A stretch of DNA of 39,491 nt, from IMG/VR virus record IMGVR_UViG_3300035670_000561, positions 1-39,491 of that record, one strand, 5' to 3'. Below are positions 31,028 to 38,629 of the stretch, one piece after another; the stretch's first letter is position 1; every line of letters begins with the position of its first letter. The notes under the pieces are model-generated. The model had not been told where the DNA came from and did no database searches. It was given only the letters and a program-made list of their open reading frames with translations. This DNA is from a virus. A program made the translations under genes and the position numbers.

Positions 31028-32190
31028 CATCCATTAAGGACCTCAAGTCCGACCATAAAAACGCCCGCAAGCGTACAGATCGCTCCGCCAAACTCATCGC
31101 TGAATCGTTGCAGCGTTATGGCGCGGCTCGCAGCATTGTCATCGACGAAGAGAACCGTATCCTTGCGGGCAATGGCACCATCGAAGGCGCCAAGGCAGCA
31201 GGCATCAAAAATGTCCGCGTCATCGAAACCGATGGCACCGAGATCATCGCCGTTAAGCGCACCGGCCTATCAGAAGACGAAAAGGTTGGACTGGCACTAG
31301 CCGACAACCGCACCAGTGACCTGTCCGATTGGGACAAGGACATGCTGCAGCAACTCAGCGAAGAGCATGACATCGCCCCATGGTTTGACGCCGATGACCT
31401 AGCTGCCATCCTTGGTGAAGCTGAGCAGCTACCGACTGAAGGCTTGACTGATGCGGATGACGTACCCGAGGTACCGGCAGAGCCCATCACCAAGCCAGGT
31501 GACCTATGGATTCTTGGTAATCACCGCTTGCTGTGTGGTGACAGCACTTACGTGCTAGCCGTTGAGAGATTGATGGATGGGCAGAAGGCGGACATGGTGT
31601 TCACCGATCCGCCTTACAACATTGGCTACCAAGACATGGGCGCCAAGTTTAAAAAGATTGCAAACGACAAGATGAGCGATAATCAGTTTTTGGACTTTTT
31701 GCGCTCAACGCTGATGCCTTGCGAAGTAATGTATGTCTGCTGTTCTTGGCAATACGCGCATCTGTTCAAGCAAGCTCTATTGGAAATCGAAAAACCTGCA
31801 AAGTCGATGATCGTCTGGGATAAAGTGAATCCAGCGCAAAACCTCGATCTTTACTACAAGCAGCACGAAATCATCTTTTATCACGGACCGTTTGGCGGGC
31901 AGTCTACTGTTCGCGGAGATGTCTGGCAGCTTAAGCGACAGCGCAACACTTTGCATCCAACGATGAAGCCGGTTGAGTTGATTGAGATGGCGTTGCAAGA
32001 CCACCCTGACCGAAAGCTAGTGTTTGATGGCTTCGGCGGCTCTGGCAGCACTCTCATTGCCTGTGAACGCCAGCACCGCCACGCACGCCTCATGGAACTC
32101 GACCCCGCCTACTGCGATGTAATTGTTCAACGGTGGCAGGATTTCACTGGTAAACTCGCTACCCTTGAATCACAACCCGAGGCGTTCTAA
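31024..32190 (+). CDS. ParB-domain fused DNA methyltransferase (beta class)
   Basis: A 388-residue fusion. Residues 1-130 are a ParB-N-like domain: SLQRYGAARSIVIDEENRIL, AGNGTIEGAKAAGI and EKVGLALADNRTSDL. The methyltransferase part carries FTDPPYNIGY (catalytic DPPY, motif IV) before FDGFGGSGSTLIACE (motif I, S-adenosylmethionine binding). This order marks beta-class N4-cytosine/N6-adenine enzymes. No cognate restriction enzyme is seen, so it probably protects phage DNA from host restriction or marks DNA for packaging. The middle (about 31650-31960), which contains the target-recognition part, is A/T-richer than the flanks. Confidence 0.9.
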   Translation: MTSIKDLKSDHKNARKRTDRSAKLIAESLQRYGAARSIVIDEENRILAGNGTIEGAKAAGIKNVRVIETDGTEIIAVKRTGLSEDEKVGLALADNRTSDLSDWDKDMLQQLSEEHDIAPWFDADDLAAILGEAEQLPTEGLTDADDVPEVPAEPITKPGDLWILGNHRLLCGDSTYVLAVERLMDGQKADMVFTDPPYNIGYQDMGAKFKKIANDKMSDNQFLDFLRSTLMPCEVMYVCCSWQYAHLFKQALLEIEKPAKSMIVWDKVNPAQNLDLYYKQHEIIFYHGPFGGQSTVRGDVWQLKRQRNTLHPTMKPVELIEMALQDHPDRKLVFDGFGGSGSTLIACERQHRHARLMELDPAYCDVIVQRWQDFTGKLATLESQPEAF

Positions 32191-32513
32191 TGGCCGCCCG
32201 AGATTCTTATAAAGGGCAAGCAATCGAAAGGGCAAAGCGCTTTGCTCGCATCATCGCCAACGGTGGTCGGCGCTCGGACTGCTTGCGCTATGCCGAAGAA
32301 AATTGGGGGATTAAGGCAAGCGCCTGCGACCAATATCTCAAAATGGCGCGGGACCAGTTAAAAGCCGACTGGGACATTGAACGCCCGCAGATGGTGGCTG
32401 ACCTGCTAAGCCAGTGCAGCACCTTGCAGATGGAGGCACGTCGTGCTGGGCAATATCACATTGCGCTTGGCGCTATCAATACGGCAGCCAAGTTGGCGCA
32501 GCTTTGCTCGTGA
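32190..32513 (+). CDS. terS: terminase small subunit
   Basis: A 107-residue helical protein: AIERAKRFARIIANGGRRSD, CLRYAEENWGIKASACDQYL and KMARDQLKADWDIERPQMVA. A helix-turn-helix-like first half and a helical oligomerisation part with QMEARRAGQYHIALGAINTA are typical of terminase small subunits. It would recognise the packaging site and regulate the large subunit. It ends inside the large-subunit start (GTGA). Confidence 0.83.
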   Translation: MAARDSYKGQAIERAKRFARIIANGGRRSDCLRYAEENWGIKASACDQYLKMARDQLKADWDIERPQMVADLLSQCSTLQMEARRAGQYHIALGAINTAAKLAQLCS

Positions 32514-33859
32514 GCATTCTTGCAGCAGCCCGTGAAGGGCATGTGCTGATGCAGCTCAACCATGGCGGCGAGCTGACGGATGTTGACAGCTTGTTAGCGC
32601 GCATCAGAAGCGACCTGCACCCCGGACAGCTTGCGTTTGTTGATGACAGCAGCACGCAGATTCTTGGTATCAGCGCCGGCTATGGCGCCGGCAAGACACG
32701 GGCACTGTGCGCTAAAGCTGTGATGCTGGCCGCGGCCAATCAAGGCTTTATCGGTGCGGTGATGGAGCCGACCGGACCGCTTATTAGGGATATTTGGCAG
32801 ACGGATTTTGAGACATTCCTTGAGGCGTATGACATTCCGTACACCTTCCGTGCATCACCACTGCCGGAGTACATGCTGCACCTGCCAGGCGGTGATACAA
32901 AAATCCTGTGCCGCAGCTTTGAGAACTGGAGCCGCATTATTGGTTTGAACCTTGCATGGGTGCTGGCGGATGAGATTGACACGGTGACGCCCAGCATTGC
33001 CAATAAGGCATTCCCGAAAATCCTTGGCCGACTCCGCAGCGGCAACGTGCGGCAGTTTGGCGCGGCATCAACGCCTGAAGGATTCCGGTGGATGTGGAAC
33101 ACGTTTGGCACTGATGAAGCAAAGCAGCGCAGCGACCGGCATCTCATCAAGATGCGCACCAGCGACAACCCGCACCTGCCGCCGGACTTCATCGAGCGGC
33201 TAGAGGCCAACTACGACCCAAGCCTGCTGCGGGCGTATCTGGACGGTGAGTTCGTCAACCTGACAACAGGGCAGGTGTATGACAGGTTTGATAGGGCTAA
33301 GCATGTAACGGCCAGCGTGCCGGACATCAGCCGCGAGCCACTGCGTATTGGCGTTGACTTCAACGTCGGCAATATGTCTGCGGTCATTGCCGTGCGGCTT
33401 GGTAATGGCTTGACTGTCATCGACGAGATTGCAGGCGCGCATGACACCGACGCATTGGCGCAGGAAATTCAACGGCGCTACCCACAGCGGCAGGTTTACG
33501 TCTACCCCGACGCATCAGGCGGCAACCGCAGCACCAACGCAAGCCAAACTGACATCCAAATCCTTGAGCAGTATGGCTTCAGTAACCAGTCGTCTCGGAG
33601 CAATCCTCCCGTCCGTGACCGGGTGGCTGCTGTTCAAGCTTTGCTGGAGAACGGCAAAGGCCAAGTGAGGTTGCAGGTAGCAGGTAGCTGTAAGCGGGTG
33701 ATTGAGTGCCTTGAGCTGCAGTGCTACAACGAGCGCGGCGAACCCGACAAGGATGCTGGTTTTGACCACATGAACGATGCCTTGGGCTACCTAGTCTGGC
33801 GTGAGTTCAACCCGCTACATGCCGGCGCTGGCCGCGGCACGGGCGTCCGCCTCTATTAA
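32510..33859 (+). CDS. terL: terminase large subunit
   Basis: A 449-residue packaging motor and nuclease. GISAGYGAGKTRAL (about 54-67) is Walker A; WVLADEIDTV is Walker B; FGAASTPEGFRWMW is the coupling motif. The nuclease part shows RIGVDFNVGNMSAVIAV with the first metal aspartate, VYPDASGG with the second and DHMNDALGYLVW with the last acidic residues. I chose GTG 32510, which overlaps the small-subunit stop; the longer frame at 32414 only mirrors the small subunit. Packaging mode (pac or cos) is not decided. Confidence 0.93.
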   Translation: MSILAAAREGHVLMQLNHGGELTDVDSLLARIRSDLHPGQLAFVDDSSTQILGISAGYGAGKTRALCAKAVMLAAANQGFIGAVMEPTGPLIRDIWQTDFETFLEAYDIPYTFRASPLPEYMLHLPGGDTKILCRSFENWSRIIGLNLAWVLADEIDTVTPSIANKAFPKILGRLRSGNVRQFGAASTPEGFRWMWNTFGTDEAKQRSDRHLIKMRTSDNPHLPPDFIERLEANYDPSLLRAYLDGEFVNLTTGQVYDRFDRAKHVTASVPDISREPLRIGVDFNVGNMSAVIAVRLGNGLTVIDEIAGAHDTDALAQEIQRRYPQRQVYVYPDASGGNRSTNASQTDIQILEQYGFSNQSSRSNPPVRDRVAAVQALLENGKGQVRLQVAGSCKRVIECLELQCYNERGEPDKDAGFDHMNDALGYLVWREFNPLHAGAGRGTGVRLY

Positions 33860-33874
33860 CAAGTGTAACAAGAG

Positions 33875-33903
33875 TTGACCACGGCGAAGCAGGGTGCCAT
33901 GCT
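33875..33903 (+). promoter_or_regulatory. weak candidate rightward promoter after terminase
   Basis: TTGACC (33875-33880), a 17-base spacer and CATGCT (33898-33903) lie in the 70-base gap after the terminase gene. The 13 bases GTTGACCACGGCG also occur in the candidate promoter at 23370-23358 on the other strand. The -10 match is poor, so this is a low-confidence call. It could support transcription of the portal-to-capsid genes. Confidence 0.25.
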
Positions 33904-33929
33904 TAGGTCATCCCAAGCGGATTTCAACC

Positions 33930-34073
33930 ATGATCAACAACCCTTGGATTAACCGCATCGCCGCTATCGTCATCCTGCTCGGCGTCTATGTCGCAGGCGT
34001 TGACTCAGGCCGCGAGCGTGCCGTTGAAGCGCATCAAAACCACCCCGCCTGCCATCAGAACCTGAAGCCGTAA
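33930..34073 (+). CDS. 47-residue membrane protein
   Basis: ATG 33930 opens MINNPWINRIAAIVILLGVY, then VAGVDSGRERAVEAHQNHPA and CHQNLKP. One transmembrane helix at residues 9-26 is followed by a short charged tail. There is no lipobox. Function unknown; small inner-membrane proteins between packaging genes could be lysis or exclusion factors. Its stop codon is the first part of the third TAAACTGACG motif. Confidence 0.6.
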   Translation: MINNPWINRIAAIVILLGVYVAGVDSGRERAVEAHQNHPACHQNLKP

Positions 34074-34082
34074 ACTGACGGC
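34071..34082 (+). promoter_or_regulatory. TAAACTGACG junction motif, copy 3
   Basis: TAAACTGACGGC begins with the stop of the 47-residue gene. At the place where copies 1 and 2 have ATG there is ATT here, and the portal start GTG lies further on at 34103. The conservation despite the missing start codon argues for a DNA or RNA signal rather than a translation signal. Confidence 0.35.
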
Positions 34083-34102
34083 ATTGTCAGCAGCTAGCGG
34101 TC

Positions 34103-35548
34103 GTGTATAGCGGTTACAACTTCTATGACAGGCCGCTGGCGCAGCGCACCGTAACGCAGGTCAACGACCCCAACACCAGTTGGTACGCGCAAGAGCCACA
34201 TTGGGTTCTGATCGAAGACCTGCTGCAAGGCACCTACGGCATGCGCAAAAAACATCGCCGCTACCTGCCACAAGAGCCACGCGAGCTAGATGAGTCCTAC
34301 GACAACCGCCTAGCCCGTAGCGTTTGCCCGCCGTATTACATCCGCCTTGAGCGCATGTTGGCTGGCATGTTGACCCGCAAGCCTGTGCGTCTTGATGACA
34401 CAGCAGATGTAATCCGCGAGCAGCTTTTTGACGTAGACCTGCAAGGCAATGACCTCAACGTCTGGACCTATGAAGCAGCCCGCAAGATGGTCCGTTATGG
34501 CCACGTTGGTACTTTGGTGGATGCGCCTGCTAATGGGGGTAGACCTTATTGGGTGACCTACACGCCACGGCAAATCCTTGGCTGGCGCACCGAAACGCAA
34601 GAGGGCAAGCAAGTCCTGACCCAACTGCGGCTTAGTGAAGTCGTCACCGTGCCCGATGGTGAGTTTGGCGAAAAGGCTGTTGAACAGGTGCGCGTGCTAA
34701 CGCCAGGTGAATACCGCATCCACCGCAAAGATGACAATGGCGAGTTCACTGTCGTTGATGAAGGGCGCACAAGCCTGAGCGAAATCCCGTTCAGCATCGC
34801 CTATGCGCAACGACATGGCTTCATGGAGTCGCGCCCTCCGCTTGAGGATATTGCAGAGCTGAACCTTAAGACCTACCAAGTGCAGTCGGACCTCGACAAC
34901 CAACTGCACATCAGCGCTGTGCCAATGCTGGCGTTTTATGGGTTCCCGTCTGCCGCTGAAGAGGTATCAGCCGGACCAGGCGAGGCGATTGCATTCCCTG
35001 CCGAAGGGCGCGCTGAATACATCGAGCCAGCAGGTCGCAGCTTTGAGGCGCAGTTCCGCAGGCTTGAGCAGCTTGCATTGCAAATCAACGAGCTGGGCTT
35101 GTCGGCAGTGCTAGGTCAAAAGCTGTCAGCCGAGACCGCCGAGGCAAAGCGCATCGACCGCAGCCAAGGCGACAGCACCATGATGGTCATCGCGCAGAAC
35201 ATGCAGGACATGATTGACAACAGCCTGCAGTTTCATGCGCAGTACCTCGGCAATGCCACCGCTGCTGGCAGCGCTTATGTCAACCGCGACTTCCTTGGCG
35301 CACGCCTTGAGCCGCAGGATATTACCGCGCTGCTGTCGCTTTACACCGCTGGCACTATCAGCCAAGAAACGTTGCTGCGTGAACTGGCCGAAGGCGATGT
35401 CCTTGGCGATAATTTTGATGTAGACGAAGAGCTGGAGGCCACTTCAAATGCGGGCATGGACCTACCGTCTACTGGATTGGCTGACAGACTGGTTGGTAGC
35501 GCTGATGATAGTGGTGGAACCGAGGAAACCGAGGAAGCAGGAGCTTGA
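34103..35548 (+). CDS. portal protein (DUF4055 type)
   Basis: A 481-residue protein. The N-terminal half has MRKKHRRYLPQEPRELDESY, RLARSVCPPYYIRLERMLAG and DLQGNDLNVWTYEAARKMVR, typical of DUF4055 portals. Later come FSIAYAQRHGFMESRPPLED and LNLKTYQVQSDLDNQLHIS, then SAETAEAKRIDRSQGDSTMM, the helical stem region of portals. Twelve copies would form the DNA gate in the capsid vertex. The start is GTG; no clear Shine-Dalgarno sequence is seen. It is followed by a small gene after seven bases. Confidence 0.88.
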   Translation: MYSGYNFYDRPLAQRTVTQVNDPNTSWYAQEPHWVLIEDLLQGTYGMRKKHRRYLPQEPRELDESYDNRLARSVCPPYYIRLERMLAGMLTRKPVRLDDTADVIREQLFDVDLQGNDLNVWTYEAARKMVRYGHVGTLVDAPANGGRPYWVTYTPRQILGWRTETQEGKQVLTQLRLSEVVTVPDGEFGEKAVEQVRVLTPGEYRIHRKDDNGEFTVVDEGRTSLSEIPFSIAYAQRHGFMESRPPLEDIAELNLKTYQVQSDLDNQLHISAVPMLAFYGFPSAAEEVSAGPGEAIAFPAEGRAEYIEPAGRSFEAQFRRLEQLALQINELGLSAVLGQKLSAETAEAKRIDRSQGDSTMMVIAQNMQDMIDNSLQFHAQYLGNATAAGSAYVNRDFLGARLEPQDITALLSLYTAGTISQETLLRELAEGDVLGDNFDVDEELEATSNAGMDLPSTGLADRLVGSADDSGGTEETEEAGA

Positions 35549-35555
35549 TTACACG

Positions 35556-35768
35556 ATGTGTAAGTTGCCAGATGAGATTCTGGCAATTATCCGCACGACA
35601 TGGTACAAGAACGGTAAGCCTGATGAGGTTGACGAGATTGTGCTACTAGAAGATGGGCAGAACGGCTACGAAGCCTTTGCTGCTGTGATTACAACAGCGC
35701 TTACAAAAGGCGCAAGTGTAAGCATTAGGTCGCAATACAAGCCAGAGCAGCTTGGCATTATCACATGA
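35556..35768 (+). CDS. small conserved protein between portal and MuF genes
   Basis: A 70-residue protein starting MCKLPDEILAIIRTTWYKNG, then KPDEVDEIVLLEDGQNGYEA and TALTKGASVSIRSQYKPEQL. No family is recognised. I chose ATG 35556 with GGAG upstream; the longer frame from 35448 lies inside the portal gene and is not convincing. Its end overlaps the MuF gene by four bases, so it is expressed with the head genes. Confidence 0.6.
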   Translation: MCKLPDEILAIIRTTWYKNGKPDEVDEIVLLEDGQNGYEAFAAVITTALTKGASVSIRSQYKPEQLGIIT

Positions 35769-36964
35769 GCACACCAGAAGCGCTATATCGCAATGCGATT
35801 GACCTGAACAGGTTTAGCAATAGTGTTGCGCGACGGATTATCAATGCTTACAACGACATCATTATTGATAGCGTTAATCAGCTTCGTGCTATTGACGAGC
35901 TGGCTGCACCTGTTAAGGCAGCCAGACTGCGTGCCATCCTTGCGCAGCTCAAGGACAGCCTTGCCACATGGGCTGGCGATGCAACCGAGCTGACCGCCAC
36001 CGAGCTGCAGGGCATTGCCGAGCTGCAGTCTGATTTCGTTGCCAACCAGTTAGCACGCGCGCTACCTGCTGGCAGCCGCGATGCAGTGCGCACTGTTGAA
36101 ATCAGCCCGCAGTTTGCGCAGAGTGTTGTCACCACCGACCCGACGCAGCTCAATGTGGTCGCACTTTCTGACGACCTTGTAGCCGCAGTACAAGGCGCCC
36201 CGACTACGTTTTCGCTGACCGCTGCCCAAGGTGCGACTATTACGCTGCCCAACGGCGAGGTAGTCACCAAGGCATTCAGAGGCATTGCGGTTGACCAAGC
36301 CGAGCGGTTCTCGCAGGTGGTACGGCAAGGGCTGCTGACCGGCGAGCCAACAGCAGAAATTGCTAGGCGCCTTGTTGGCAGTTTGGAGTTTGGCGAGCGT
36401 GCCCGTAACGTGCGGCAGCTCATCGCGGCAGGCGGGCAGGCAACAGCGGTAGCCGACAACCAAGTGCTAGCACTGGTGCGCACTAGCGTTAACCAAGTAG
36501 CCAATACCGCCAGCCAGCAGGTTTATGAGGCGAATCAAGACATCACTAAGCGCTATCGCTATGTGGCCACATTGGACACCCGCACGAGCAGCATTTGCCG
36601 TGCATTGGATGGTCGAGAGTTTGAATACGGCAAAGGACCATTGCCGCCGCAGCATTTCAACTGTCGCTCGACGACTGTGCCGGTGATTGACTACGACGAG
36701 CTGGGCTTTACACCGCCACCAGCAGGCACCCGCGCAAGCCAAAGCGGTCAGGTGCCTGCAAATGAATCGTACGGCCAGTGGCTTGCAAAGCAAGACCTAC
36801 CAACCAAGGCCAAAGCCCTAGGCGCCAATAAGGTTGCCTATTTCGACAAGCTGTCGGCCAAGTATGGACCCAAGGATGCCATCGCCAAACTGGTTCGTGA
36901 CGATGGGTCGGAGCTAACCTTAGACCAGCTACGAGCTAGGTACGGTGCCACTGAAAAAAGGTAG
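35765..36964 (+). CDS. MuF-type head morphogenesis protein
   Basis: A 399-residue protein. The C-terminal half holds the MuF pattern: [40 protein letters not shown] and [17 protein letters not shown]. The C-R and P-P-x-H-x-N-C-R-S residues are family marks. The N-terminal half is helical and Ala-rich. MuF proteins are minor capsid components bound near the portal, and some are injected. A C-terminal tail (RYGATEKR) overlaps the next small gene, which starts GTG 36945. Confidence 0.9.
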   Translation: MSTPEALYRNAIDLNRFSNSVARRIINAYNDIIIDSVNQLRAIDELAAPVKAARLRAILAQLKDSLATWAGDATELTATELQGIAELQSDFVANQLARALPAGSRDAVRTVEISPQFAQSVVTTDPTQLNVVALSDDLVAAVQGAPTTFSLTAAQGATITLPNGEVVTKAFRGIAVDQAERFSQVVRQGLLTGEPTAEIARRLVGSLEFGERARNVRQLIAAGGQATAVADNQVLALVRTSVNQVANTASQQVYEANQDITKRYRYVATLDTRTSSICRALDGREFEYGKGPLPPQHFNCRSTTVPVIDYDELGFTPPPAGTRASQSGQVPANESYGQWLAKQDLPTKAKALGANKVAYFDKLSAKYGPKDAIAKLVRDDGSELTLDQLRARYGATEKR

Positions 36965-37088
36965 CTCACGAAAAACCATCTCGGCCAACATCAAGGCTGA
37001 GATGAAGGCTGGCAAGCCGCAAAAGCAAGCCGTGGCCATCGCCCTATCGAAAGCTGGTAAATCTCGCAAGCGTAAGCGCAATGCCTAA
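36945..37088 (+). CDS. 47-residue basic head-region protein (DUF6496-like)
   Basis: GTG 36945 opens [20 protein letters not shown] (with the initiator as Met), then [20 protein letters not shown] and RKRKRNA. The phrase KKG[28 protein letters not shown] is a recurring small phage protein. Function is not established; the strong positive charge suggests DNA or scaffold contact in the head. It overlaps the MuF end by 20 bases and the next tiny ORF by eight bases. Confidence 0.82.
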   Translation: MPLKKGSSRKTISANIKAEMKAGKPQKQAVAIALSKAGKSRKRKRNA

Positions 37089-37149
37089 GTACACCGGACC
37101 TGCCAAGCCTCAAAAGCCAATGCCTAAGAAGGGAGGCAAGAAGAAATGA
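37081..37149 (+). CDS. 22-residue Lys-rich mini-protein
   Basis: ATG 37081 lies within the previous gene's end and opens [19 protein letters not shown] followed by KKK and TGA 37147-37149, which overlaps ATG 37146 of the next gene (ATGA). The AAGGGAGG just before the end also provides an excellent Shine-Dalgarno for the next start. The ORF may be a real peptide or merely a translational bridge. Composition (eight Lys, five Pro in 22) is like a nucleic-acid-binding tail. Confidence 0.45.
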   Translation: MPKYTGPAKPQKPMPKKGGKKK

Positions 37150-37367
37150 AACGCGGCGACCGTGTGAGCTGGATGTACCAAGGTGCCCGCACCTTTGGTG
37201 TTATCACAAGCATTGGTGGCGAGCGTGCAACCATACCCACACGTGGCGGCGGCAGCGTCACCCGTGTCGGCAGCATGGATGACCCCATCGTGCGGATTAA
37301 GTCGGAGTCAACCGGCAATGCCGTTATCAAAAAGCGGTCAGAGCTGAAGCCAGCACCACGGCGATGA
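37146..37367 (+). CDS. Tudor-like DUF2945 / HVA1-family protein
   Basis: A 73-residue protein: [20 protein letters not shown], then a beta part ending SMDDPIVRIKSES and NAVIKKRSELKP. The GDRVSW opening, the DDP-x-x-x-I/V-x-S-E pattern and the final K-x-S-E-L-K/x-P match the small Tudor-fold domain named after hypervirulence-associated proteins. Function in phages is unknown. Strong Shine-Dalgarno GGGAGG lies upstream. It overlaps the next gene by four bases. Confidence 0.8.
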   Translation: MKRGDRVSWMYQGARTFGVITSIGGERATIPTRGGGSVTRVGSMDDPIVRIKSESTGNAVIKKRSELKPAPRR

Positions 37368-37636
37368 TTAGTTACCGCGGCGAGCAGTTTGACGGCTACA
37401 ACAAGCCAAAGCGGACGCCGAAGCATCCGACAAAATCACATGCGGTGCTCGCCAAAGAAGGTGACACGGTGCGGCTAATCAGGTTTGGGCAGCAAGGCGT
37501 CAGCGGCAGCCCACCGCGAAAAGGAGAATCAGCAGCGGACAAAGCCAGGCGGGCATCCTTTAAGGCAAGGCACGCCAGTAACATTGCCCGCGGCAAGATG
37601 TCTCCGGCGTATTGGGCGGACAAGGTGAAGTGGTGA
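37364..37636 (+). CDS. conserved basic head-region protein
   Basis: A 90-residue protein: MISYRGEQFDGYNKPKRTPK, HPTKSHAVLAKEGDTVRLIR, FGQQGVSGSPPRKGE, then RRASFKARHASNIARGKMSP and AYWADKVKW. I recognise this type from head regions of many phages (KSHAVLAKEG, IRFGQQGV, KARRxSFKARHAxNI). The positive charge and position before the scaffold suggest a minor head or DNA-associated role. Its last 77 bases overlap the opposite-strand gene at 37560. Confidence 0.8.
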   Translation: MISYRGEQFDGYNKPKRTPKHPTKSHAVLAKEGDTVRLIRFGQQGVSGSPPRKGESAADKARRASFKARHASNIARGKMSPAYWADKVKW

Positions 37637-37826
37637 CACGCTCCTGCGCGTGTATCCAGTCTTTTAGCTCGCTGATGTAACCACGCAGCTCATGCGCTTT
37701 GGCCGCGTGCCAACCGTTACCACTGGTGCGATAGAGATGCTCATGGCGGTCTACCGCATCAAGGCATTGCTTGATAAGCGGATTCCACGGCTCACGCACG
37801 GGCGTATTCCATTCCCGCTTTGACAT
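37560..37826 (-). CDS. opposite-strand helical protein inside the head module
   Basis: An 88-residue protein: MSKREWNTPVREPWNPLIKQ, CLDAVDRHEHLYRTSGNGWH, AAKAHELRGYISELKDWIHA. The first 63 residues look like a real protein, with regular amphipathic helices, and I recall similar cyanophage proteins with RHEHLYRTSG. The last 25 residues lie over the 37364 gene and are poorly structured. It accounts for the 37637-37830 stretch, which has no rightward gene. Promoter not identified. Confidence 0.6.
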   Translation of the reverse strand: MSKREWNTPVREPWNPLIKQCLDAVDRHEHLYRTSGNGWHAAKAHELRGYISELKDWIHAQERVTTSPCPPNTPETSCRGQCYWRALP

Positions 37827-37877
37827 GGCAGCCGTGCGCCATTACCATGACAGCGTAATTAAGCCTGCGGCTTATTC

Positions 37878-38558
37878 ATGTCTGACGAAACACAAGCTCA
37901 GGAGCCTGCGGCTACCGGGAGCGACAACACAGAAGCACTGCAACGCAGTGTCGAAGCGCTTGAGCGCAAAAACCAAGAGCTAATCGCAGAATTGCGACAG
38001 GCCAAAAAGAGCAAAGCTCCTGATGGTGTCAATGTTGAAGAGCTTCTTGAGTTCAAACGAAACTACGAGCAACAGCAACTCGAATCACAAGGAAAGTACC
38101 AAGAAGCCAGACAGGCTTTGGAGCAACAATTCCGTGAGGCGACGGCGCAAAAGGACCAGCGCATTGCGGACCTTGAAGCCCGCGTCCGCGAGCTAGAGCT
38201 GATTACGCCAGCCGTCACTGCATTGGCTGACATCGTGCACGACCCTGATTTGGTGCTTAAGACCAAACTGAGCGCCGACAAAATCGAGCGCGAAGCTGAT
38301 GGCACTGTTGTTGTCGTTGACGGCTATCAGCGCACGCCTGTCCATGAATGGGCGAAGCAGTCACTGCCTAGCTGGATGCAGAAGCAACCTAAGCCGCAGG
38401 GCAGTGGTGCGCCATCAGGCGGCGCTACATCAGGCGGCATTCCACCGGGGATGACCAATCCGTTCAACAGAGAAACATTCAACCTGACTGAACAAGCTCG
38501 TTTGTTTAGAACGGACCGTGAATTGTACGACCGCATGAAAGCAACAGCCAACCGCTAA
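37878..38558 (+). CDS. capsid scaffolding protein
   Basis: A 226-residue acidic protein. Residues 15-115 form a long coiled coil (ALQRSVEALERKNQELIAEL, YQEARQALEQQFREATAQKD, RIADLEARVRELE). A small alpha-beta part and a Gly/Pro-rich linker (KPQGSGAPSGGATSGGIPPG) follow, and a C-terminal helix-rich end FNLTEQARLFRTDRELYDRM likely contacts the coat protein. Location immediately before the major capsid gene is standard. A short inverted repeat (AAGCC/GGCTT) lies just upstream of the start. Confidence 0.85.
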   Translation: MSDETQAQEPAATGSDNTEALQRSVEALERKNQELIAELRQAKKSKAPDGVNVEELLEFKRNYEQQQLESQGKYQEARQALEQQFREATAQKDQRIADLEARVRELELITPAVTALADIVHDPDLVLKTKLSADKIEREADGTVVVVDGYQRTPVHEWAKQSLPSWMQKQPKPQGSGAPSGGATSGGIPPGMTNPFNRETFNLTEQARLFRTDRELYDRMKATANR

Positions 38559-38618
38559 GCTATCGCTAACCGGCTGCGCTGGTGCTATCGGGCTGCGCCC
38601 ACACCGTAAACCAATTCT

Positions 38619-38623
38619 GAGGA
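38619..38623 (+). promoter_or_regulatory. strong Shine-Dalgarno of the capsid gene
   Basis: GAGGA lies six bases before ATG 38630. Most other genes in the window start by overlap with the previous gene and lack such a site, so this marks the capsid gene for high independent translation. The 71-base leader (38559-38629) contains two GGCTGCG-type repeats, and GTAAAC resembling part of the TAAACTGACG motif, but no clear promoter. Confidence 0.6.
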
Positions 38624-38629
38624 TGACTC

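Noticed and set aside
35878-36504. 208-codon - strand open frame over the MuF gene
   Set aside because: Ser/Ala/Thr-rich shadow of the MuF reading frame without protein-like features.
37866-37878. AAGCC-TGC-GGCTT hairpin upstream of the scaffold gene as a terminator
   Set aside because: The stem is only five to six base pairs and no T-run follows; it may be incidental or a minor leader structure.
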